Origin: an uncultured Sphingomonadaceae bacterium
Lineage (GTDB): Bacteria; Pseudomonadota; Alphaproteobacteria; Sphingomonadales; Sphingomonadaceae
Direction of reading: 5' to 3'
Assembly: GCA_947503245.1 (NCBI GenBank)
Contig: CANNCV010000001.1
Location: 1,735,501 to 1,799,500 of the forward strand
Length of the DNA stretch: 64,000 nucleotides
A program made the position numbers and the translations under genes. Positions 57,020-64,000 of this stretch are shown here, one piece after another. Numbering within the stretch: position 1 is the first letter of the stretch; every line of letters begins with the position of its first letter. Below the pieces are notes generated by a model that did no database searches, had not been told where the DNA came from, and saw only the letters and a list, made by a program, of their open reading frames with translations.

Positions 57020-58915
57020 ATGTCTGATTTCCTGCTTCTTGCTTTCATCCTGCTCACTGCGTCGATTGTTGCGGTCCCCATTGCATCGCGCTTTGGCCTC
57101 GGTTCGGTATTGGGCTATTTGATTGCAGGAATAGCTATCGGTCCCTTATTGGCCTGGCTATCGGTCGATGTCGTTTCGATCCAGCATTTCGCTGAATTTG
57201 GCGTGGTGATGATGCTGTTTCTGGTAGGGTTGGAGTTGAACCCACAATTGCTCTGGAAGATGCGGGCAAAATTGCTCGGTCTTGGCGGCGCGCAAGTTTT
57301 ACTGACTATCATTGTTATTACGGGCATTGCTTTGTTGCTGGGTCTGCAATGGCGATATGCGTTGGCCATTGGTTTTATTTTGACATTGTCGTCCACGGCA
57401 ATTGTTCTCCAAACGCTGAATGAAAAAGGTCTGATGAAGAGTGATGGTGGTGAATGCAGCTTCTCTGTTCTGTTATTTCAGGACATCGCTGTTATCCCTA
57501 TTCTGGCTTTCCTGCCCTTATTAGCGGCACCGGAGTTGGCCAGTTTGGCTCATCCTGATTTGGCATTTTTGGCCGGAGCAGCGGCAGAAAGCGATACTGG
57601 CTCTATAAGCATGGTTGAAAATATGGAGGGCTGGCAGACTGGCCTGGTTACCATTGGCGCAATTGCAGCAATTATTTTCGGCGGCAATTATCTCGCTGGA
57701 CCACTTTTCCATTTTGTTTCAACTGCACGACTGCGTGAATTGTTCACCGCCACGGCGCTGGTGGTGGTTATTGGTATTGCCCTGCTGATGACTTTGGTTG
57801 GTCTATCACCTGCTTTAGGGGCGTTTCTGGCCGGTGTGGTATTGGCCAATAGTGAATATCGGCATGAACTAGAAGCTGATATTGCTCCATTTCGTGGAAT
57901 GCTTCTGGGGCTGTTCTTTATAACCGTCGGGGCAGGCATAAATTTCTCGTTATTGGCCTCTGATTTTACCACAATAATAGCGCTGACGCTTGGCCTGATC
58001 GTGGTAAAGTCATTTTTGCTCTACATATTGGGAGGCATTTCCGGGTTGAAAGGCTGTGCGCGCTGGCTGTTTGCCCTGGGGCTCGCTCAGGCTGGTGAAT
58101 TTGGCTTTGTCTTGTTGTCCTTCAGCACCGCTAATAATGTCTTGCCCCAAGGTGTAGCTGACCAGCTGCTTTTGGTTGTTGCATTGTCCATGCTGCTAAC
58201 GCCGCCTATGTTCATTTTTTATGATAAGGTGATCGCACCATATTATGCACGCGGGCAGGCACCTGACGATGATGTTATTGAAGAAGATGCGCAGATCATT
58301 ATCGCCGGGCGAGGGCGCGTTGGTGGCATAGTTGATCGTATGCTTGGCGCTCTCGGGCACAGTGCGACCGTTATCGATTATAGCTCTCGCCAACTGAACA
58401 TCCTGCGCACCTTTGGTATGGACCATACATATTTTGGAGATGCCACGCGGCCTGATTTGCTGATGTCGGCAGGTATAGATAATGCAAAATTGCTAATTGT
58501 TGCGATTGATGGGCGAGATCAGATTAACGCTATGGTGGAATATGTTGTGCGCAATTTCCCCAATGTGCACGTGGTCGCACGGGCCGTTGATCGCGATCAT
58601 GTTTATGAATTATGGGCGCGTGGCTGTCGTGATATAATCCGCGAAACCTATGACAGTTCTTTGCGTATTGGGCGTTCGGCGTTTGAAGCTTTAGGCGTTA
58701 GCCGCGACAAAGCTGAGCGATTAAAAGATGTTTTCCAAAATGTAGATGGTGAATTGATGGTGCATGCCGCTGATGCGTATAAACTTGATATTCCTGCTTG
58801 GGAAAATGAGGATTTGGTCGATCTGATCAAGCAACAACGTCCTGATTGGGAACGCAAAATGTCCATCCAAATGCAAGCCATACTTAATGAGAATGAGGAT
58901 GATAAACCTGACTAG
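57020..58915 (+). CDS. Monovalent cation:proton antiporter-2 (KefB/CPA2 family)
   Basis: 631-aa membrane protein. The Na+/H+ exchanger domain (about 1-390) has roughly 12 helices with the family segments FLVGLELNPQLLW, LSSTAIVLQTLNEKG, LLFQDIAVIPIL and FITVGAGINFSLL. A cytoplasmic TrkA-N/RCK Rossmann domain follows (IIIAGRGRVGGIVDRML, FGDATRPDLL), then a short C-terminal helix. It exports K+ or Na+ in exchange for H+, probably gated by a nucleotide or glutathione adduct. The start at 57020 gives the usual MSDFLLLAFILL; upstream in-frame Mets are possible but lack family similarity. Confidence 0.9.
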   Translation: MSDFLLLAFILLTASIVAVPIASRFGLGSVLGYLIAGIAIGPLLAWLSVDVVSIQHFAEFGVVMMLFLVGLELNPQLLWKMRAKLLGLGGAQVLLTIIVITGIALLLGLQWRYALAIGFILTLSSTAIVLQTLNEKGLMKSDGGECSFSVLLFQDIAVIPILAFLPLLAAPELASLAHPDLAFLAGAAAESDTGSISMVENMEGWQTGLVTIGAIAAIIFGGNYLAGPLFHFVSTARLRELFTATALVVVIGIALLMTLVGLSPALGAFLAGVVLANSEYRHELEADIAPFRGMLLGLFFITVGAGINFSLLASDFTTIIALTLGLIVVKSFLLYILGGISGLKGCARWLFALGLAQAGEFGFVLLSFSTANNVLPQGVADQLLLVVALSMLLTPPMFIFYDKVIAPYYARGQAPDDDVIEEDAQIIIAGRGRVGGIVDRMLGALGHSATVIDYSSRQLNILRTFGMDHTYFGDATRPDLLMSAGIDNAKLLIVAIDGRDQINAMVEYVVRNFPNVHVVARAVDRDHVYELWARGCRDIIRETYDSSLRIGRSAFEALGVSRDKAERLKDVFQNVDGELMVHAADAYKLDIPAWENEDLVDLIKQQRPDWERKMSIQMQAILNENEDDKPD

Positions 58916-58938
58916 AGAGCAGGTGAAATAACGGTTTC

Positions 58939-61260
58939 TCAACCCAGGCTTACAAAACTGTCCAATACACGTTTGCGTCCTGATGTTTCAAAATCGATTT
59001 CCAATTTATTGCCTTCCTTTTCTGCGACAAGGCCATATCCGAATTTCTGGTGAAATATACGGGCGCCTATGGCAATATCATCTCGGCCTTTATTGCCCAG
59101 ACTAACTGCGCTTTGGCGGCTCTCACCAAGGCGTCTTGGACGTGTATCAAAACTGCCGCTTTGGGCTGCTCTTTTCCACCCCGGGCCGCGATGCGCCGCA
59201 CGTTCAGGATCATTTGCCAAATGTGCAAATGGGTCTTCACGTTCGGAGAAATTGGCTTGCCAAAGGCTTGCACCGCCGCTCAGGCTAGACTCTTCCTCAA
59301 TAGTTTCAGGGGGTAATTCACCAATAAAGCGTGATGGGATAGCACTGGTCCATTGGCCATAAATACGCCGGTTTGCAGCATGCAAAATGGTGCAGCGTTT
59401 GCGGGCTCGTGTGATAGCGACATAGCCCAATCGGCGTTCCTCTTCCAATGAGCGGGTGCCACCTTCATCAAGAGCGCGTTGCGAGGGGAAAACCCCTTCT
59501 TCCCAACCAACCAGAAATGTATTGTGAAATTCCAAACCTTTGGCAGCATGGATGGTCATGATGGTCACTTTGTCATCATCAGGGCTGGCATCATTGTCCA
59601 TAACCAGACTGACATGTTCCAGAAAGTCACCCAGGTTTTCATATTCTTCCATAGCGCGTGACAGTTCGGACAGGTTTTCCAAGCGACCGGACGCTTCAAC
59701 GCTCCGTTCTGCCTGCAGCATCGCCGTATAGCCGCAATCATCCAAAATCAGCCGCACAAGATCAGCCGGACAAAGTTGGCGTGCCTGTTCTCGCCAATGC
59801 GCAACATATTTCATCAGGCTGCCCAAAGCACTACGCGCCCGTGCAGGAAGCTCATCACTGTCCAAAATATCAAATGCTGCTTGTGAAAGTGATGAACCGC
59901 TTGCCCTTGCAAGACGATGCACTTTCTCAACCGATTTATCGCCAAGGCCACGTTTCGGAGTGTTGACAATCCGTTCAAAGGCCAGACCATCAGCAGGTTG
60001 GTTGACGACACGCAGATAGGCCAGAGCATCACGTATCTCGGCACGTTCATAGAAGCGGAAGCCGCCAACAATGCGATAGGGCATGCCAATGGCGATAAAC
60101 CTGTCTTCAAACTCACGTGTTTGGAATTGCGCACGCACCAAAATCGCGCAATCATTTAACTGCTCACCAGAGCGCTGGAGACTTTCCAGTTCGTCGCCTA
60201 CACGGCGGGCTTCCTCTGGACCGTCCCATACACCAAGTATTTTGACTTTTTCGCCCTCATCAATTTCGGTCCAGAGGGTCTTTCCTAACCGGTCGCTATT
60301 GCTGGCAATCAGCCCTGAAGCGGCAGCCAAAATTTGCGGTGTTGAACGATAATTCTGCTCTAACCGTATGACTTTTGCTTGCGGGAAGTCTTTCTCAAAC
60401 CGCAAAATATTGGCGACTTCTGCGCCGCGCCAGCTGTAAATACTTTGATCGTCATCACCCACACAGCAGATATTTTTACGCTTCTGTGCCAGTAAGCGAA
60501 GCCAGAGATATTGTGCGGCATTTGTGTCCTGATACTCATCGACCAGAATGTAACGAAAACGTTCTTGATATTGCTGCAGAACATCAGAGTGGGTTTTGAG
60601 CAAAGTCAGTGCATGCAGGAGCAGATCACCAAAGTCACAGGCATTCAGCGCTTTTAGACGGTCCTGATAAAGCTGATATATTTCCTGACCGCGCCCTTGC
60701 GCATAGAGTTCATTATCCGCTGCGCTCAGTTCCGATGGATTAAGCGCACGGTTCTTCCAACCATCAATAAAGCCAGCCAGTTGCCGCGCAGGAAAGCGTT
60801 TATCATCGATTTCACTTGCCTGAATAAGTTGCTTGAGCAGACGCAGCTGATCGTCTGTATCAATGATAGTGAAGTTGCTCTGCAGGCCCATAAGCTCGGC
60901 ATGGCGGCGCAATATTTTGGCTCCGATAGAATGAAAAGTGCCAAGCCATGGCATACCTTCAACGGCCTCACCAACATGCCGTCCAACACGTTCGCGCATT
61001 TCGCGAGCGGCCTTGTTGGTGAAGGTTACTGCCAAAATTTCAGAGGGCCAAGCCTTACGGGTGTATAATATATGTGCGAGCCGGGCCGTCAACGCCGCAG
61101 TTTTGCCTGTGCCGGCACCTGCAAGCATCAAAACTGGGCCATCTATTGTGAGAACGGCGTCACGTTGAGGCGCGTTGAGCATCGCCATATAAGGCGGCAC
61201 ATTATCATCTGGAGTGTCCAGTTGATCAAAAGCTTCCATGTCGGAATTGGGATCATGCAT
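58939..61260 (-). CDS. uvrD: ATP-dependent DNA helicase UvrD/PcrA
   Basis: About 774-aa SF1A helicase. Walker A AGAGTGKT at 47-54, Walker B VDEYQDTNAAQ, motif III GDDDQSIYSWRGA, motif IV RLEQNYRST, motif V TIHAAKGLEF and motif VI VAITRARK are all intact. The C-terminal KFGYGLVAEKEGNKLEIDF segment is the Tudor-like domain that in PcrA contacts RNA polymerase. It acts in mismatch and nucleotide excision repair. The start is uncertain (ATG at 61260 or 61239; the TTG at 61296 is less likely). It follows rsmD on the same strand. Confidence 0.94.
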   Translation of the reverse strand: MHDPNSDMEAFDQLDTPDDNVPPYMAMLNAPQRDAVLTIDGPVLMLAGAGTGKTAALTARLAHILYTRKAWPSEILAVTFTNKAAREMRERVGRHVGEAVEGMPWLGTFHSIGAKILRRHAELMGLQSNFTIIDTDDQLRLLKQLIQASEIDDKRFPARQLAGFIDGWKNRALNPSELSAADNELYAQGRGQEIYQLYQDRLKALNACDFGDLLLHALTLLKTHSDVLQQYQERFRYILVDEYQDTNAAQYLWLRLLAQKRKNICCVGDDDQSIYSWRGAEVANILRFEKDFPQAKVIRLEQNYRSTPQILAAASGLIASNSDRLGKTLWTEIDEGEKVKILGVWDGPEEARRVGDELESLQRSGEQLNDCAILVRAQFQTREFEDRFIAIGMPYRIVGGFRFYERAEIRDALAYLRVVNQPADGLAFERIVNTPKRGLGDKSVEKVHRLARASGSSLSQAAFDILDSDELPARARSALGSLMKYVAHWREQARQLCPADLVRLILDDCGYTAMLQAERSVEASGRLENLSELSRAMEEYENLGDFLEHVSLVMDNDASPDDDKVTIMTIHAAKGLEFHNTFLVGWEEGVFPSQRALDEGGTRSLEEERRLGYVAITRARKRCTILHAANRRIYGQWTSAIPSRFIGELPPETIEEESSLSGGASLWQANFSEREDPFAHLANDPERAAHRGPGWKRAAQSGSFDTRPRRLGESRQSAVSLGNKGRDDIAIGARIFHQKFGYGLVAEKEGNKLEIDFETSGRKRVLDSFVSLG

Positions 61261-61299
61261 GATTGAACATTTATGGAACATTGCCCCATCGGGCAAGCC

Positions 61300-61866
61300 C
61301 TAACCGACAGTTGCACCAGCTATTTTTGGTCGCAATATATGCAACATCGCTTTGCCGACTTTGCGCTCGGCATCTTTTTCGAAATCAATGTGCTCGACAT
61401 TTTCATCGCGCCCAGTCTCAATAGCGATCCAAGTCGATGGCGCGAACCATCCCAGCCGATTCAGTTTATCAAGAGCAACCGCGCCGGCATTGCTGCCATA
61501 AGGCGGGTCCATAAGAACCAGATCAGCAGTTTTGACAGCGGTACCTATCGACATGACAGATGCCATCCGGACAGTCGCTTTTTCCTCGGCGCCCAGATGC
61601 GCAATATTGGCTTCCAGCTGTTTAACAGCCGTGCGGTCCTGCTCTACAAAATAGCAATGCTTCGCGCCGCGTGAGAGAGCTTCTAACCCCAATGCCCCTG
61701 TGCCAGCAAACAGATCGAGAATTTCCAGATCTTCAAAGCTACCCAATCGACTGGTCAGCATGGAAAATAAGGTTTCACGCGTGCGATCTGCTGTGGGGCG
61801 TGTGATGTCAGTGCCCTTAGGCGCACCGATATGGCGGCCGCGATATTCTCCTGAAATGATGCGCAT
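61300..61866 (-). CDS. rsmD: 16S rRNA (guanine(966)-N(2))-methyltransferase RsmD
   Basis: 188-aa SAM methyltransferase starting MRIISGEYRGRHI. The SAM site DLFAGTGALG is at 51-60 and the catalytic DPPY at 120-123. It methylates G966 of 16S rRNA. Located 2 bp after the pseudouridine synthase stop, so it is co-transcribed with it, and followed by uvrD. Confidence 0.95.
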   Translation of the reverse strand: MRIISGEYRGRHIGAPKGTDITRPTADRTRETLFSMLTSRLGSFEDLEILDLFAGTGALGLEALSRGAKHCYFVEQDRTAVKQLEANIAHLGAEEKATVRMASVMSIGTAVKTADLVLMDPPYGSNAGAVALDKLNRLGWFAPSTWIAIETGRDENVEHIDFEKDAERKVGKAMLHILRPKIAGATVG

Positions 61867-61868
61867 GG

Positions 61869-62699
61869 CTATTTCTTTTCAGCCTTTTCAAAGCGTTTGC
61901 GGAAATTGACCAGTTCAATCTTTCGTACTGTGGCGACTTCACCCTTGGCCAGATCATCAAGGTAAAATGGGCCATATGATGTGCGTATCAATCGGGAAAC
62001 CTGAAGGCCGAGATGTTCAAGAACACGGCGCACTTCGCGGTTCTTGCCCTCTTTCAATGTCAGTTCCACCCATTGGTTTTTGCCTGTTCGGCGTTCCAAA
62101 TTGGCATCAATGCGCCCATAGCGAACACCCTGAATCACTGTTCCAGAGATGAGATCTTCCAACTGGCTTTGGCTGACATCGCCAAAAGTGCGTGCGCGAT
62201 ATGTGCGGGGAATACCGGATGCTGGCAATTCCATCTGCCGTTTGAATGCGCCATCATTGGTAAGCAGCAATAGACCCTCGGTATTAAGATCCAATCGGCC
62301 TATTGGCATAACACGCGGCAAATCGGCACCAGTGTTTTTGAACACATCATAAATGGTCGTTCGCCCGCTAAAATCCCGTTCTGCGGTCAGTGCACCGACT
62401 GGTTTGTGAAAACGCCATAGCTTGGTTGGTTCCGGCTGTTTCACCATTTTTCCATCAACGGTGATGCCATGCAGGCTGTGCAATAATGTTGCTGGTGTGG
62501 TTATTGTCTCGCCATCTTTGGCAATGCGTCCATCGGCGATCATCCGCTCAACCTCACGGCGGGAAGCGACGCCGGAGCGCGCCAGTAATTTGGCAATGCG
62601 GTCACCTTTTGCGGGTTCCTCAGTGTCCTGGGCACCGGACATGTTATCGGATTGGTTATCGCCTAGCGGATCGAAAGCAGGGGAGGTTTTTTTGGGCAT
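61869..62699 (-). CDS. rluB: Pseudouridine synthase, RluB/RsuA family
   Basis: 276-aa enzyme. ATG at 62699 gives MPKKTSPAFDPL; the longer upstream frame has no family similarity. An N-terminal S4 RNA-binding domain (RIAKLLARSGVASRREVERMIADGRI) is followed by the catalytic domain with Asp in MPIGRLDLNTEGLLLLTNDG and KEGKNREVRRVLEHLGLQVSRLIR. RluB modifies U2605 of 23S rRNA and RsuA modifies 16S; the C-terminal length fits RluB best. First gene of the rluB-rsmD(-uvrD) run. Confidence 0.88.
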   Translation of the reverse strand: MPKKTSPAFDPLGDNQSDNMSGAQDTEEPAKGDRIAKLLARSGVASRREVERMIADGRIAKDGETITTPATLLHSLHGITVDGKMVKQPEPTKLWRFHKPVGALTAERDFSGRTTIYDVFKNTGADLPRVMPIGRLDLNTEGLLLLTNDGAFKRQMELPASGIPRTYRARTFGDVSQSQLEDLISGTVIQGVRYGRIDANLERRTGKNQWVELTLKEGKNREVRRVLEHLGLQVSRLIRTSYGPFYLDDLAKGEVATVRKIELVNFRKRFEKAEKK

Positions 62700-62871
62700 G
62701 GGCGGCCTATAGCAAGCTGATAACAAAACGACAGCCGGAAACTGCACAGGCTGCATTGTTGCGAATATGCAATATTTTTTGCTCGCGATGAAATTTCGAT
62801 GCGAGAGTGTAACTCTTTGGGGCTGCAATGCGTATTAACAATGACACGATAATTTTTTGCTGAGATAAGAT
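62700..62871. promoter_or_regulatory. Divergent intergenic region upstream of rluB and the DUF1223 gene
   Basis: 172 bp with small dyads: GAAATTTC (62790-62797) nested inside CTCGC (62782-62786)/GCGAG (62801-62805), and AGAGT (62804-62808)/ACTCT (62812-62816). They lie between the two start sites and could be operators. No clear promoter pair was identified. Confidence 0.3.
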
Positions 62872-63627
62872 ATGCGTTTAATGGGCTTTTCATTGTTGGC
62901 AGTTGGCACTCTGGGTGTTGGCTTTATGGCTTTCCAGTCTATGGACAGCGATGCCGCGCAAAAGAACACGTCATTTGATAATATGGATCGTGCTGTTGTG
63001 GCAGAGCTTTTCACCAGTCAGGGCTGTTCTTCATGCCCGCCAGCTGACACCGTTGCGGCGCATCTGGCCAAGAATGACAATGTGATTTTGATCAGCCGTC
63101 CAGTAACCTATTGGGACCGTCTAGGCTGGAAAGATACTTTGGCGCGAGAAGAGAATACTGAATTACAACGCGAATATGCACGTAAAGATTTTGCCAATGC
63201 AGGTGTATATACGCCGCAAATGGTGATTAACGGGCACCGTGCTGCCATCGGTTCGCGTGAATATCAGGTGCGCGACATTATCATGTCCGAACTGAAGAAA
63301 AGCAGTGCGGCTGATTTGAACGTTGTCAAAAATGATCAGGGTGGTTTCACTTTGACTTTGGATGGTTCCAGTGATGGACGTGCATCCGTCACACTTGTTG
63401 CGTTGGATAGCTCTGAAACAGTGCAGGTTGGCCGTGGTGAAAACCGGGGACGCAAATTGACCTATACAAATGTTCTGCGCGATGAAAACGTCATAGGCAC
63501 TTGGAATGGCGGTACAGCGCAATATACTGTGACAGCTGCGGACATGCAGATTGCAGATGCTGACCGCTATGCAGTGATCGTCCAGCAAGCAGGCGCAGGG
63601 GATATTGTTGCAGCAAGCTATTTGTAA
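62872..63627 (+). CDS. DUF1223 thioredoxin-like secreted protein
   Basis: 251-aa exported protein. The signal/anchor is MRLMGFSLLAVGTLGVGFMAFQSM. The DUF1223 domain starts VVAELFTSQGCSSCPPAD with a CSSC redox-type pair and continues with VTYWDRLGWKDTLA and YTPQMVINGHRAAIGS, the conserved family blocks. A beta-rich C-terminal domain follows. It is a thioredoxin-fold protein of unknown role in the periplasm. Divergent from rluB across 172 bp. Confidence 0.9.
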   Translation: MRLMGFSLLAVGTLGVGFMAFQSMDSDAAQKNTSFDNMDRAVVAELFTSQGCSSCPPADTVAAHLAKNDNVILISRPVTYWDRLGWKDTLAREENTELQREYARKDFANAGVYTPQMVINGHRAAIGSREYQVRDIIMSELKKSSAADLNVVKNDQGGFTLTLDGSSDGRASVTLVALDSSETVQVGRGENRGRKLTYTNVLRDENVIGTWNGGTAQYTVTAADMQIADADRYAVIVQQAGAGDIVAASYL

Positions 63628-63750
63628 CAGCTTGTTCCTCAGCTTATCACGGCTCTAAACATCTGTTTGGACACTCCATATTAACCAATCCGTTATTGCG
63701 TCTTTGACAATGCAATGCCATGACACGCCTTTGCAAAGGGCGGGTAATAT

Positions 63751-64000
63751 ATGACGGCAATACGTAATCCAGATTGGCGGAAAAGGCTTCCTATAGGGTT
63801 GCAGCCCTATTTTCAAAAGTCAGCTATTGCTGCACTTTTGCTAGGCGTCTCTTCTGGTTTTCCCTTTGCCATGATTGCAGCAACACTCACTACGAGGCTT
63901 GCCCAATCTGGCATTGAAAAGTCGACTGTGACACTGTTTGCGCTGACGTTTCTTGCTTATAATTTCAAATGGATATGGGCACCGATTGTCGATGTTGTAA
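63751..64000 (+). CDS. AmpG-like MFS muropeptide permease, 3' truncated by window edge
   Basis: The frame opens at ATG 63751 and stays open to the last base, giving at least 83 residues. The sequence PYFQKSAIAALLLGVSSGFPFAMIAATL followed, after a short loop, by TLFALTFLAYNFKWIWAPIVD (two membrane helices with the FKWIWAP motif) is the AmpG/PAT-family N-terminus. AmpG imports anhydromuropeptides for cell-wall recycling. GGGCGGG is found about 6 bp upstream, and a TTGACA hexamer at 63704-63709 may be its -35. The C-terminal part lies outside the window. Confidence 0.82.
   Translation, partial: MTAIRNPDWRKRLPIGLQPYFQKSAIAALLLGVSSGFPFAMIAATLTTRLAQSGIEKSTVTLFALTFLAYNFKWIWAPIVDVV

Noticed and set aside
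63704-63732. Perfect TTGACA upstream of the AmpG-like gene as a full promoter
   Set aside because: No acceptable -10 hexamer lies 16-18 bp downstream; kept only as a remark in the gene entry.

Overview
The window looks like chromosomal DNA of a low-GC member of the Sphingomonadales (Alphaproteobacteria). The reasons are an exosortase A (XrtA/PEP-CTERM) exopolysaccharide locus of the sphingomonad type, an HPr / EIIA / RapZ / short HprK / ChvG-ChvI cluster typical of Alphaproteobacteria, a purF-SDR gene pair, KorAB, DUF885 and DUF1223 proteins, and base composition close to half GC by eye. Genus is not assigned. No tRNA, rRNA, insertion sequence, phage gene, CRISPR array or replication origin was seen. 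Coding density is very high, with many ATGA/TAATG overlaps.

Left part (1-16202, all + strand): exopolysaccharide locus. An acyl-CoA ligase (5' end outside the window) and a PLP decarboxylase form a first block. After a 297-bp spacer with a perfect 10-bp inverted repeat comes a ten-gene block: outer-membrane export lipoprotein, Wzz-like chain-length protein, BY-type autokinase, outer-membrane barrel protein, ExeA-like ATPase, polysaccharide deacetylase, FemAB-like transferase, glycosyltransferase, exosortase A fused to an EpsI domain, and an asparagine-synthase-type amidotransferase. Together they should make, modify and export a polysaccharide and process PEP-CTERM proteins; no PEP-CTERM substrate is visible here.

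16212-22193: translation and repair housekeeping genes: truA-fmt (-), recR, def, rmuC and an exported SH3-like protein (+), and a SpoU-type RNA methyltransferase (-).

22218-26661 (- strand, transcribed chvI to ptsH): ChvI/ChvG two-component system, HprK, RapZ, EIIA(Man)-like protein and HPr. It is a regulatory, non-transporting phosphotransfer system linked to an envelope-stress system.

26882-37958: a small DUF937-like protein, an M28 peptidase, guaB, a tiny exported protein translationally coupled to guaB and rsmB, rsmB, a TPR protein, a DUF481 protein, rppH, a hormone-sensitive-lipase-type hydrolase, and korAB (2-oxoacid:ferredoxin oxidoreductase).

38016-50425: an unrecognised 509-aa exported protein; YdjM-like membrane hydrolase, photolyase, cyclopropane-fatty-acid synthase and serine hydrolase; SDR and purF (-); hisI with a coupled lipoprotein; and a MerR regulator whose promoter/operator suggests a leaderless transcript, followed by an acyl-CoA dehydrogenase and a strong terminator.

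50537-64000: an unknown secreted protein, a CysK-type synthase, an MFS exporter, a DUF885 lipoprotein, an L,D-transpeptidase, a KefB-type antiporter, UvrD helicase, rsmD, an RluB-type pseudouridine synthase, a DUF1223 protein, and the start of an AmpG-like permease cut by the right edge.
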